Positions 21,486-31,617 of a DNA stretch of 64,000 nt are shown here, one piece after another (the stretch's first letter is position 1; each line of letters begins with the position of its first letter). Location of the stretch: contig MU404070.1 in NCBI GenBank assembly GCA_022695795.1, forward strand, positions 124,001 to 188,000, written 5' to 3'. The translations under genes and the position numbers were made by a program. Under the pieces are notes generated by a model, which was not told where the DNA came from, did no database searches, and was given only the letters and a program-made list of their open reading frames with translations. The stretch comes from Biscogniauxia marginata. Taxonomy: Eukaryota; Ascomycota; Sordariomycetes; Xylariales; Xylariaceae.

Positions 21486-24400
21486 ATGGACCTGACAGAC
21501 ACGTCAGATCCGCTGCAGAATCTCGAGGCGGCGAAGCAAACAGCCATCGCAGAGCTAGCTCCCGACCTCCCAGAACCAGTTACTAGGGCAGTCCGTGGCC
21601 TTGTCACTATCACTTGGCCTTACAACTCTGTCAAGAACACATTCGCATTTATCCTCGCCGAACCCGATTTTCGCCTTCGCCGAAACAAGGGACAGGTGCG
21701 CGTCAACTTCAGCGGAGCAGCTGCCAAAGTTGCAGGAGAGTCGGGACTGGGTAGTAACGATGAGGTCCTCCTGAGTCTTGAAGGGGTGGAGTGGGAAGCC
21801 GAGGAGGTCAAGAAACGCCAAACCTTACCAGGCGCCGGCATTGACTGGCAGCTGAGATTCTCGGACAAGATATTACTCAGTGTCAAGTCGGGAGAAACGG
21901 GCGAAACCAAACTCGTCACTATACAAAATGCGCCCCCATCAGAATCTGAACATCATGTCGAACAACATGTCGAACCACTGCCGGCCGAGACCGCCCAAGT
22001 GGACAGTCCTCCCCATTTAAATTTTCTCGCCCTCACGCCAGCTAAGCCTGCGCCAGTAGCGAAGCTGACTGATGGCGAGTTTGAGTCCCCGGCATTTCTT
22101 AAGAGGGCCAGGATGTCCTATGGCTCCTTATTCGAAGGTGGATTCGATATCTTCGAAGATGATGGAGGCGCCCGAGGTAGGGGCCGCAAGAGATCGAGAT
22201 TCGGCCGTGACAGCGGCGCATGGCGATATACCAGCCAGTCTCCCAGCCCGGAGCCTGCTATATCTTCTCATAGCGATGTCGCTAGCCAGGACGAAGAAGC
22301 GCCGAGCTCTCCCATTCGACCAAGAACAGCAGATGAGGGCTGTCAAACTATGGAGTTAGATGTCCCCGTTCCCTTACCTGTTTCAGCGAGTACAAATTCC
22401 CCCAAAGCACCGGAGACTGAGGATCTGCGGGGAGATCAAGTGCCAGAAGGAGACTCTATCGTCCATCCACAAGAGGATATAGTAGACCACGATATCCAGG
22501 CAAACCCCCATAATGGCTGGACACCCGCACCACCCGAAGCAATTCCGTCTTTCGTTGACTCTGGTATAATTCCCGATACTTCTGGTAATGACAACACTCT
22601 CCAATCCAACCACCAAATGGGATCTATGGGCAACAGCTTTGGGCACACGTGGGACTCTACACCTGCGGGGCTTATGCCAGAAAATTATGTGAAGGCTTCG
22701 CTTGAGCCCCAGCACCCAGTCGACATGTTCCCATCTGATAGTCCAGGATTCTCAACAGATCAGACCGTACCTTTCAATGCACCAAGGCTAAGAAGCCATA
22801 CACATTCCCCAAACAGACTAGACGGACCTGACGATTTCTCAGCCATGCCCGTTGGACATGAAACTGACCAAGAACCACTTGGTGATGAAGGGGGCCATAC
22901 TATTCAACCTGTTGGACCAACTGTGAACTATCCGCCTCTAAGTGATACTCACGAGGTCGAAGCTCAGCCGATCCAAGACGAAGCACTAACCGACTATCCC
23001 ACATCCTATTTAGAGGACAATCAACAGCCCTCCCAGGATGTACATATGGAACCATCCCCGTTTAACCAAGGATTTCAAGCCGTCACTAGCACTGTACCCT
23101 CCCTATGGGCTACAGTCAACACTCCTTCTCAAGCCACTGCTCTGCCACCAACTGGTCGTTTGGATAGTGCAGAGGGATCAACACCTGACCAAGCCGTGAT
23201 GATCGATGAGAGTGACTCAGATGATGATTTAGCGCCTGCTCCAACAGCCGTGGAGGACACTCTTGTAGATGGTCATGCTGATGTTCTAGACATCTATGAG
23301 GATGCAGATATTGAAGATGATGTCGATGCGCAGTATTCAGACGATGACGAACCCGAGTATGATGCAGATGAAATGGGTGGTGACTATGATACTCGAAACT
23401 ACGCCGGGCCAAACGATGATGAGGACGACAGTCATGACGAGGATTTGCAAGAACATGAGTTAGAACCTGAATTTGGAGATGAAGAAAGTTATGACGAAGA
23501 CGAGGATGAGGAAAACCTCGAATATGAAAGCGAGTATGAGATGGATTTCGAAGAACCGCAACAGGCTCCACGGCACGTGGCTCAGTCGAACCCAACAGTC
23601 ATAGATCTCATCTCGTCGGATGAGGATGAAGGAGAGGATGAGGATGACAATTATGCTAGTGTACCAGCGGCTCCTTCCAGGCCAGTCCCGGATGATTTGC
23701 CGCAACATCAACAGCAAGCCCGCCCAAATAATTTGCCTCAACAATCACACAGCTATGTTCCTGCTAGCGAGATAAGCGAGGACAAATCGAACCACCTGCT
23801 CATCACGTCAGATGCTGAGGAGTCCTATGAGGACGAAGGCGAATCAGTATCAGAAGAGGATGAAGAAATGCCTATTCAAGTTGTAGTTGAGGATGAAAAC
23901 GATGAAGACGACGATGAAGATGATGAAGATGGGGAGGCCGAGGAAGATAGAGAGGATGAAGAAGAAGAAGGGGGTGAATTCTCTAGCGATGAAGGCTCCG
24001 AACTTGATCCTGAAGAGTTTGAAGAAACCGACGACGTGCGCATTTCGATGAATCAGCAAATAGCCCAACATCAACAGTCTCCTAAACTTGACTTGCCAAA
24101 CAACAGTACCGCCCCTCGCGATGACAATGATGCAACGATAGATGCCGAGGAAGACGGAAATGAAGATGATACGATGCAACTCGACGAAAAGCGTGATGAC
24201 GTTCCACTTTCTGCGGCCGATGGGCTCGAGATTCTAAGCCAAGCAGTCGAAAACGAGTCAAACGGCCAAAACCATGTCGACTCGGCTGGTGTCGTTGATC
24301 ACACTATCATAGATATTACTTTGCCTGAGACTAAGGAAACCCCGGTAGTCGACGTCCAGACGCTAGGTAGAGAAAATAGAGAGAGTATGGAAGGTATTTC

Positions 24401-26147
24401 TGGGGAAGTCGGCGAGGAAGCAGTCGGTACGGAGCCACCTTCAAAAGTCAACACGGAGTTACAGGCTCCAGTAAACTATGATAACATAGTTGTTGCACCA
24501 TCTTCACCTCCAACAACGCAAAAATTTCTGCCGCGCACGGCAGATGACCTGATGGAAGATGTAGTACAAAACACAACACCCGTCCCCGAAGCTCAACGGC
24601 TGGCAGACCAACTACCAACGCCTCGAGACACCCAACTCACGGACATGACCTCATCCATAGAACCCCTTGGGAATTCCACAATAGAGATGGATGTGTCTCA
24701 AGGAACTAAGTCTGTGGAGCTAAATGATGGCAAGGCCGAAGAGGTCACGATCCTGACGGAACAGCTGGTTAGCACAAACGAACATTCTACATTGAATGTG
24801 ATTGACGCAAGCCATCCGGACGATCAATTTGAGCCCAGGTCCGACCAAATAAAACACCAACCACCAGAAATTGAGCTTGGGCGCGGACTAGAACCTGTTG
24901 ACTCACTTACCTCATCGCCGAATTTAAAGCCCCAGACTCAAGTCGAGAATGTCGACACGATACAAGCAGAATCTTTTGAGGAAACACCAAACCCGGTCAC
25001 TGAGGTCAATATTCAAGTCTATGAATATATTGAGGTGGGTGAATCTGGTATGAGCCTGTCATTCCAGTCCCAAATGGAGGGTGATGAGGAATTACAAGCT
25101 AGCATTTTGGAAAATTCCTTAGAAGGCATCGAGTTCCCAGAACTTCCTGAAATACATGTGTCGCCCGATGACCAGCTTCGAGATCAGTCTCAGATATATT
25201 CAGATGGGACAGGTTTTGAGACCGCTGTAGATGAAATGGACACGGAACAACCGGAAACAGGGGATGAAAATGTAGAATATTCATCTCCTGTTCTTGGCAA
25301 AACTCCGATGAAGCAGCCAGCAGCTTCAAGCTCTTCACCATTGCAACCAGATGCCCTTGAGAACCATATGGACATTCCCGACGATACTACCGACACCTCG
25401 TCCCAGATCGATCCTAGTATACAGCTTGCGCGAGCTGCCAACGCTTCTAAGCGTTCGGCAAGGCGTCGTGAGGCAACACCCGATATGACTCGCCCTAGCA
25501 CTAGGTCCTCTAACACGCACGAGAGTCCAGCCCCCGAAGTCGAAGATTCGAGCATACGACTTGCCAGGGCATCCTCTACCAAAACGGTAAAAACTGAGGA
25601 AGATAGTTCAATGTCAGCTACCAAACTAAACCTAGTACGACACCTCCGGGACGAGCTTCCTGATTGCACGTCTCTCAAGGTTCTTAGACAGCATTTGACT
25701 AAGACTTTGGACGTTATTGCCGTTGCAATGATGAAGCCACCAGAACCACGACGAGGCAAAAGTGGCCCACGCGAATACATGATGTCGTTCACCATTACGG
25801 ATCACTCGATTGGCCCTCATTCTGTCGCCGAAGTGCAGCTCTATCGGCCGCACAAAGATAGCTTACCTCAAGTCAAACCGGGCGATGTGATCCTTTTACG
25901 CAATTTCAAGGTCATGTCTCTTTCTAACAAAGGCTTCGGCCTCAGGACAACTGACGGGTCGAGCTGGGCCGTCTTCGACCATGAAGACGAGCCGGCGCAG
26001 ATTAAGGGTCCGCCCGTCGAGTACGGAGAAAAAGAAACAACGTACGTCGCGCACCTGCGCGAATGGTTCGGGCTACTCGATGAAAAAGCCAGAACCAAGT
26101 TGGAACAGGCTAACCAGAAGGTCATCGGCAAAAGTCGATCTAAGTAG
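21486..26147 (+). CDS. large acidic protein with OB-fold ends, Telo_bind (POT1/CDC13-like) domain
   Basis: An uninterrupted 1553-residue frame. The C-terminus (about residues 1379-1530) reads as a telomeric single-strand-binding OB fold of the POT1/CDC13 type. It has a TSLKVLRQHL lead-in, a strand MMSFTITDHS, LYRPHKDSLPQVKPGDVILL and a closing FGLRTTDGSSWAVF. The N-terminus (about 35-145) looks like a second OB-type fold (ITWPYNSVKNTFAFILAEPD). Between them lie over 1200 disordered residues, very rich in Asp and Glu. This linker contains hydrophobic cores followed by acids that look like SUMO-interaction motifs: VIDLISSDEDE at 705-715, VMIDESDSDDD at 571-581 and IIDITLPE at 941-948. By family, the C-terminal domain should bind G-rich single-stranded telomeric DNA. 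SUMO binding is inferred. It may be a Cdc13/CST-like or telomere-associated factor. Identity as Pot1 is unlikely, because Pot1 carries this domain near its N-terminus. Confidence 0.85.
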   Translation: MDLTDTSDPLQNLEAAKQTAIAELAPDLPEPVTRAVRGLVTITWPYNSVKNTFAFILAEPDFRLRRNKGQVRVNFSGAAAKVAGESGLGSNDEVLLSLEGVEWEAEEVKKRQTLPGAGIDWQLRFSDKILLSVKSGETGETKLVTIQNAPPSESEHHVEQHVEPLPAETAQVDSPPHLNFLALTPAKPAPVAKLTDGEFESPAFLKRARMSYGSLFEGGFDIFEDDGGARGRGRKRSRFGRDSGAWRYTSQSPSPEPAISSHSDVASQDEEAPSSPIRPRTADEGCQTMELDVPVPLPVSASTNSPKAPETEDLRGDQVPEGDSIVHPQEDIVDHDIQANPHNGWTPAPPEAIPSFVDSGIIPDTSGNDNTLQSNHQMGSMGNSFGHTWDSTPAGLMPENYVKASLEPQHPVDMFPSDSPGFSTDQTVPFNAPRLRSHTHSPNRLDGPDDFSAMPVGHETDQEPLGDEGGHTIQPVGPTVNYPPLSDTHEVEAQPIQDEALTDYPTSYLEDNQQPSQDVHMEPSPFNQGFQAVTSTVPSLWATVNTPSQATALPPTGRLDSAEGSTPDQAVMIDESDSDDDLAPAPTAVEDTLVDGHADVLDIYEDADIEDDVDAQYSDDDEPEYDADEMGGDYDTRNYAGPNDDEDDSHDEDLQEHELEPEFGDEESYDEDEDEENLEYESEYEMDFEEPQQAPRHVAQSNPTVIDLISSDEDEGEDEDDNYASVPAAPSRPVPDDLPQHQQQARPNNLPQQSHSYVPASEISEDKSNHLLITSDAEESYEDEGESVSEEDEEMPIQVVVEDENDEDDDEDDEDGEAEEDREDEEEEGGEFSSDEGSELDPEEFEETDDVRISMNQQIAQHQQSPKLDLPNNSTAPRDDNDATIDAEEDGNEDDTMQLDEKRDDVPLSAADGLEILSQAVENESNGQNHVDSAGVVDHTIIDITLPETKETPVVDVQTLGRENRESMEGISGEVGEEAVGTEPPSKVNTELQAPVNYDNIVVAPSSPPTTQKFLPRTADDLMEDVVQNTTPVPEAQRLADQLPTPRDTQLTDMTSSIEPLGNSTIEMDVSQGTKSVELNDGKAEEVTILTEQLVSTNEHSTLNVIDASHPDDQFEPRSDQIKHQPPEIELGRGLEPVDSLTSSPNLKPQTQVENVDTIQAESFEETPNPVTEVNIQVYEYIEVGESGMSLSFQSQMEGDEELQASILENSLEGIEFPELPEIHVSPDDQLRDQSQIYSDGTGFETAVDEMDTEQPETGDENVEYSSPVLGKTPMKQPAASSSSPLQPDALENHMDIPDDTTDTSSQIDPSIQLARAANASKRSARRREATPDMTRPSTRSSNTHESPAPEVEDSSIRLARASSTKTVKTEEDSSMSATKLNLVRHLRDELPDCTSLKVLRQHLTKTLDVIAVAMMKPPEPRRGKSGPREYMMSFTITDHSIGPHSVAEVQLYRPHKDSLPQVKPGDVILLRNFKVMSLSNKGFGLRTTDGSSWAVFDHEDEPAQIKGPPVEYGEKETTYVAHLREWFGLLDEKARTKLEQANQKVIGKSRSK

Positions 26148-27143
26148 GCGGTTAGGGTTCGCGGCGGTATTTAATGTCTGATTTTCTATCACGCGTTCTT
26201 CGTGAAATCATGTGTTTACTACGGATTACTTTTGAGAACAGCATACAGGTCAGGGCGGAGAGAATACATGAGACGGCGTAATAGGCTTTGCAGAACTACA
26301 TAGCAGGTAGATATCCCCTCCTGCTGGTCAATAATCATTGAATTTTGGCAGAGCTCCTTTAAGAAAGAAAACAGCTATTTGAAAAAATCCTTGATTCAAT
26401 TATGTTGCCATGTAGCCACGATTTTGTTGTCCCAAACTATAGGACCACTAGCTATCCGAACAAAGGCCGCTTTTATTAGATACACTTCTCCAGACCCGGT
26501 GCCGGAGTCGGTAAAGTGTGGGTCGCTTGCGCCGGCAGCCAGCTAAGTGTCAACCGCATTTTGGCGCTCTAAAGTAACCTAAGGAATAGTAGCAAATTTA
26601 CCTATGCGGTATGTTCACTTTTCGGCATATGTGCCCAAGATATTCTTAGATTGAGTCGTCCTAATAGGCCCCCACCTCTAAAACATGACTTCTCAGTCTA
26701 GTTTATTGTCCACCTATTCGGCCTCCTTTGGCATCCGAGGCAGATTCAATGGAAGAAAGAGAATTCGCAAGAAAAGACAAAGGCTGGTTCTCAACAACGG
26801 CATTCACAACTTTTCCTGCGCAACAATGTCATTATTCACCTCCTAGCCTGTATCACAAGGAATACCCAACTACTATTGCCTTTGACTTTCTGAGGAATGG
26901 AGTTGTCTATATAAGCTTCGCTCGCTCCGCACTAAGTTGCATCTCGACCTCTAGACAGCACACAGCTTTAACCACTACCGCCTCCCTTTCGGCAAAAGAA
27001 AAAGTAAACCTCCCGATATCATCAAGCGCCAGACATCGTCGTTCAACCAACTGACACCACCGTCAATCGAGAGTGTGAAAGAAAGAGAGGCGGGAACTCC
27101 ACATAAAAACTTTACGATAGTGTTTTATCAGCAAACATCCAAG
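26148..27143. other. spacer with a promoter
   Basis: About 1 kb. The first part is the 3' flank of the OB-fold gene. The second part has a TATA box at 26908 and a C/A-rich leader. The open frame at 26728-27054 spans that promoter and is not protein-like. Confidence 0.45.
26908..26915 (+). promoter_or_regulatory. TATA box
   Basis: TATATAAG in GTCTATATAAGCTTCGC, followed by a C-rich leader. The first ATG with a good context downstream is at 27144. Confidence 0.45.
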
Positions 27144-27251
27144 ATGTGCTATTGGACAAGCCACAGGTGCGTCGTCTGCGACGTAGAAAGTCCACCGGAC
27201 ACCGTTCTGCGTCAGGCTTTGCAGGGACGGCATCTGGAGCGACGACCAGGT
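27144..27251 (+). CDS. short Cys-containing open frame, possible first exon
   Basis: ATG at 27144 in CCAAGATGTG opens a 35-codon frame beginning MCYWTSHRCVVCD and ending at TAG (27251). It lies about 230 bases after a TATA box and C-rich leader. A GTTAGT donor overlaps the stop (CCAGGTTAGT), so the frame may be an exon that splices downstream. A plausible continuation with CECSRTCC near 27300 is out of phase, so no full model is offered. Proteins starting MC-Y are frequent in filamentous fungi, but I do not recognise a family here. Confidence 0.3.
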
Positions 27252-28170
27252 TAGTCAGGACATGCATTGTGAAGCCCACGACCCGGAGAAGGCCTAGTTC
27301 TGCGAGTGTTCTAGAACGTGTTGCCATTAGCTAGCTGTTATTTAGTCGGTAAGTTGTATCATTATACCTGTTCGTAGGATCCTCCTGTCGTCGTTTTTGT
27401 TTGTTTTTAGTTGAGGACTAGCCGTCAATAATAAAGAAAATTTCATTTATCATCGTATATTTTAGTTAAGCTATTCGCTTTCGCTTTCGAGTATTGGAGG
27501 TCTTTTGTGACATGAGCATTTGCCACTATTAGGTTACCGATTTTGAGATCTGACATACATAAGTCGTGTTGCTGTAAACCCGTAGAACTGGAAGCGGATA
27601 TGTGATACCAGTATTGTTACATATTAGGTAACGTCTCACGAAACAAGAGTGGATTATTACCTAGGTATTTCTAACCATGGATTAGACATATTTTACAAGT
27701 ACTAATCGGCCACCATTAAGACTGTAGTGCTTCCATGTTGTATTGCTGTTTCCTAAGGAAATAAAGTATTTTGAGTTAAACAACCAATTAGATAGCAGCG
27801 TGCGCATGGCTATTACTTGATTAGGATATGGATGATTAGTCATATTAGCTTGCTTCTCAACTAACCCCATGTTATTCAAACATATCGAGTGAATCCCTTC
27901 TTTCACTACGAGACATATGATCGTATGAGGTAAGTCACGATATTTGTCGTAAGTTTGGTCGAATGAGAACTTCAGTAAGCAAGAATTGTATGCCTGATTA
28001 TACTCATTTGCATTTAGTAATTTGTTCGATGCTGATACCCGTTTATGTTCTAACGTCTGAATAGGGGTCAAATAAGTACTATTAAGTAATAGTTCTTGTC
28101 CGTATTGGTATAGGCTAGAGGTGATGGCCGAAACACACAAATATGCACGCGTGAAGTGATCCCTTGAGAC
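27252..28170. other. AT-rich spacer
   Basis: About 0.9 kb. It contains a long minus-strand open frame (28140-27682) that starts with TTG, not ATG, and has no recognisable content. Confidence 0.4.
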
Positions 28171-28559
28171 TCAAGTACCTTCCTACGAACGGCTAATCAG
28201 CCTCAAAACGCTCGATCTCGATCTCCCTCCTCATGATGCTACGGCAGCGACCGGCCCTAAGAAAGTGAGTTTCCATCGTGAGATATGTACAGGGAGAGCG
28301 TATGTATATGTCCTCTACAAGGAGGGAGAGTAGTCTCTCCCATTTTGAGGCAGGATGTAGTATCACCATCGTTCACAGCTTCATCCACCTCGCTCGAGGC
28401 ACGTATTGCCGTCGTAGTGGCCGCCCTGTACGGCCGCGAGTACAACGCGTTCGCCCCCCGACATGGCAGAGGACTACGGGCGTCTGCTGCAGATGGCACA
28501 CCCAGAGACCTCGTCTGCGCTGATTGCGAGGAACGACCCATACTTCACGTGGGACCATC
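28171..28559 (+). pseudogene. coding-like exon fragments, function unknown
   Basis: A segment at about 28171-28263 reads VPSYERLISLKTLDLDLP and then meets a GTGAGT donor. After an ACAG acceptor near 28377 the sequence reads ARIAVVVAALYGREYNAF. In a different frame it then reads MAEDYGRLLQMAHPE and IARNDPYFTWDHH before a GTAGGC donor near 28562, with a TCTAATAAC branch and CCACAG near 28664 downstream. The exon-like pieces do not connect in one frame and no convincing ATG precedes them. A decayed gene or an unresolved splice model are both possible. No family is recognised. Confidence 0.3.
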
Positions 28560-28866
28560 ATGTAGGCACGTTATTTATTTTTGTTTTTGTTTTTGTTTTT
28601 TTTTCGTTTCTACCTGTTTACACTCTAATAACCGTTTCTTCTCCCCCACTTCCCTTCATCCACAGCGGCGTTTATCGTGAGAAAAGGGGGAGACTTAGAT
28701 AATCACAGTCTTAGCCCGTCTACTAGCAACCTCCCCCTCATTTCTCTCCATACATCCGTACATCCGTACATCCACCCTCTTTATTGAGAACTTATACCAC
28801 TATATTTCCCTTCCGTGCTTCTTCCTGCTGACCGGGAACGGCGATGTCCTGCAGCACGTCATCTCC

Positions 28867-29148
28867 ATGACTACCTGCGCGGCGTTTCCGAGCTGCGTCT
28901 CCGGCACGACGTGTGGGCTCTACGTGACGATCGGGCAGGCTCCCCGAAGCCGGTGTGAAGTGCAGGGCGGTTATAACTGCTGCATGTCGTGGGTGAATTA
29001 CGACGTCCGAGCCGGCTTCTTCTTCACTCCTTGGACGACCTGCTACAAGAATCGCGACTCGGACTTCGAGAGCTGCGAGGGCCACGATAGTGGTTCCGGA
29101 AACGGTGGAGATGTCTGCTTCAGCGACCGCGCCAAGTGTTGCATGTAG
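28867..29148 (+). CDS. Cys-rich small protein (93 aa from the nearest ATG)
   Basis: The frame from ATG 28867 encodes 93 residues with eleven cysteines: three in the first 16 positions, two CC pairs (GYNCCMSW and the end AKCCM) and spaced singles between. Gly and aromatic content is high (GFFFTPWTTC). This looks like a disulphide-stabilised extracellular protein, but the ATG gives no signal peptide. A plausible acceptor (CTGCAG just before CACGTC at 28857) suggests that this is the last exon of a longer gene whose first exon, perhaps with the signal, lies upstream among the coding-like fragments at 28.2-28.6 kb. The opposite strand and an alternative frame are also partly open. Confidence 0.4.
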   Translation: MTTCAAFPSCVSGTTCGLYVTIGQAPRSRCEVQGGYNCCMSWVNYDVRAGFFFTPWTTCYKNRDSDFESCEGHDSGSGNGGDVCFSDRAKCCM

Positions 29149-29677
29149 ACGGATGGATGGATGGACGGATACGCCTGACCTTAAACCGTTGGTCTGGGGT
29201 GCTTTGTCAGTACAGAGGGCTGTTTCGGTGTTGATACTACGAGTTTGTATGTAGTTAAGATGACATTATATGAGTAGAGTCGATTCAAGTCTCGTACCCG
29301 ACTTATTACCTACCTACCTAAGGTACTTAGACTTATACTCGATGTTAGTGGGACTTACAGTGCGAAGTCTAAACTGTACGCATTGAACAATTCCCTTTTT
29401 TGGAGCGGAGAGATCAAGACTGACCAATGACCTGGGCCAGTGTATATGCTAACCAAGATAGGTAAGTCTGGCTGAGCCACAGCACTTAGCCACTGGCAAA
29501 GGAAAAACCTAGCGCCTATCGGACTAGAACAATTTCTTATCTCAAGAATTTAGCGGCATAAGATCTGTAGTGCTAGGGTCCCCTACAATATTTTTTAGCC
29601 ATTTGAAAAAAAGTACCATTCACAATCTCTCCCGTCGTCGCCGAAGTTCTTTACCAGCACTCAACATCGCGGTGAAA
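29149..29677. other. spacer and EBP2 promoter
   Basis: About 530 bases with no gene. TTACCTACCTACCTAAGGTA occurs at 29307-29326. The in-frame upstream ATG at 29570 is less likely to be the EBP2 start than 29678. Confidence 0.5.
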
Positions 29678-31166
29678 ATGGGGAAGAGCAAGTTATTGAC
29701 TGCCCTTAAGTACGAGAAGGGCTTTGACTCCATAAAATTGAAGCAGCTAAAGGAGAAGAAAAAGCACAAGCAGCGAGTTCAGCGCAGGCGCAAACAAGGT
29801 GGCGCAGAGGGCTCTGAAGATGGCGGTGCCCCGGTTGCCGACAATTCAGAGGAGGACGAAGATGATGCTGAAGAAGTAGACGGATCAGAAGAGGAACAGG
29901 AAGAAAACGGCATAGATCCAGCCCAATTGGACGAAAGCGACAGCTCAGACTCCTCGATAGATCTCGAGGACAAAATAGAACGTCCACGAAAGGCGAAGGC
30001 TACCCAGGCAGGCGCTACGTCGAAGAGAGGCGACAAGAAGAATAGCAAAGAAGATGAAGGCGATGACGGTGAAGAAGAGGAAGAAGACGACGAGGACATA
30101 CCGTTGTCGGACCTTGAAGAGGGTGATATCGACGAAGAAGCCGACTATGTTCCCAGGCAGAAACTCAGCATCAACAACAACGCGGCGCTCCTCGCCTCGC
30201 TAAACCGCATAGCCATACCGACCGACAAGTCCGTCCCCTTCGCGACGCACCAGAGCGTGGTTAGCAGCGGCGAGCCCACGGCCGACGAGATCCCGGACAT
30301 CCACGACGATCTGAAGCGGGAGCTGGCGCTGTACCAGCAGAGCCTGGAGGCGGCGAAGCGCGCGCGCTCCCTGCTCAAGGCCGAGGGCGTCCCCTTCTCG
30401 CGGCCGACGGACTACTTCGCCGAGATGGTCAAGGACGACGGACACATGGAGAAGGTCAAGGCCAAGCTGATCGAGGAGGCGTCGGCTAAGAAGGCGTCGG
30501 CCGAGGCGCGCAAGCTGCGCGACCTCAAGAAGTTCGGCAAGCAAGTGCAGGTGGCCAAGCTCCAGGAGCGGCAGAAGGCCAAGCGCGACACTCTCGAAAA
30601 GATCAAGACGCTTAAGCGGAGTGAGTATTTTTTTAATTGCCCACCATCCAGTTATCTCTCTCATCCCACCCCCCCTTACTACCCTCCTAGAACCTTTTCC
30701 CAAGAGCGACTTGAAGCACTAAAACCCATACATGCAATGATTTCATATATATACCCCTCTTTCATGAAGGCTAACCCCATCCCCCACAGAACGGCAAGAA
30801 TCTGGCGGCGCCGATCTCGACACGCACGAGGGTGACCTCTTCGACGTGGCCGTAGACAACGAGCTGAGCAACCACAAGTCGCAGCAGCGCGCGTTCGGCG
30901 GTGGCCGCGGCCGCAGTGGTGGTAGTGGTGGACGGTCAGACGGCGCCGGCGGTCCCGGCGCCAAGCGCCAGAAGAAGAACGAGAAGTACGGCTTCGGCGG
31001 CAAGAAGCGGCACGCCAAGTCGGGCGACGCCGCCAGCTCCGGCGACCTGAGCGGCTTCAATGCTCGCAAGATGAAGTACGGCGGCGGCGGCGGCGCTAGA
31101 GGTAAGGTGACCAAGACGGCGCGCGTGGGCAAGAGCCGCCGGAATGCCGGTGCCGGGAGGCGGTAA
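29678..31166 (+). CDS. EBP2: rRNA-processing protein EBP2
   Basis: Two exons, 29678-30620 and 30790-31166, give 439 residues. The donor is GTGAGT and the acceptor CCCACAG, and the join restores LKRKRQESG. The start MGKSKLLTALKYEKG is chosen over the in-frame ATG at 29570, whose extra residues look like leader sequence. An acidic, charged N-terminal half leads into the conserved Ebp2 core: ADYVPRQKLSINN, LASLNRIAIP, HDDLKRELALYQQSL, GVPFSRPTDYFAEMVKDD, then a Lys/Ala-rich coiled coil and a Gly/Arg/Lys-rich tail (YGFGGKKRHAKSGD, FNARKMKYGG). EBP2 is a nucleolar factor needed for 27S pre-rRNA processing and 60S assembly in yeast. The neighbour on the opposite strand, SPB1, works on the same precursor. 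Confidence 0.96.
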
Positions 31167-31617
31167 ACTAAGAGTGATTTATGTATGGGATGGATGGAAG
31201 AGAGAGAAGGGAGAGAGAGGGAAAGAGGGGGAGGGGTCGTGTAATTGTATATCAATCCCACTGTTAAAGAGACGGGGTTTGGGACAGAAAAAGGGGTATA
31301 AAATGAAGTAGGGACCCTAGGTCGAGTAAAGGGAGATGGAGGACATCCGACGCCATCACAAACCAAGATACCAACAAAAAGGGAGTTGCACACCGCTATA
31401 TAATACGATTCCGGTGACATGAGCTCCATATCATATAGACGCGGAAATAAAAACCTCTTTCACCCAACTACGTACAACAGCTTTTACTCCAATGATAGCA
31501 CCGCCGTCATCATAGTCGCAAAAAGTTGCTTTGCCACAATGATTAATTGCATAATTATTTCCCTGTACAAAGGCTCTTCCCCCTCGAGAACTTTACCTCT
31601 TTGCCTGATCTATCTAT
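31167..31617. other. convergent 3' spacer between EBP2 and SPB1
   Basis: A 450-base shared 3' flank. Purine-rich GA tracts lie at 31196-31235. No gene. Confidence 0.6.

Noticed and set aside
27682..28140. A 152-codon minus-strand open frame
   Set aside because: It begins with TTG, lies in AT-rich DNA, and has no motif or splice context; the length is plausible by chance.
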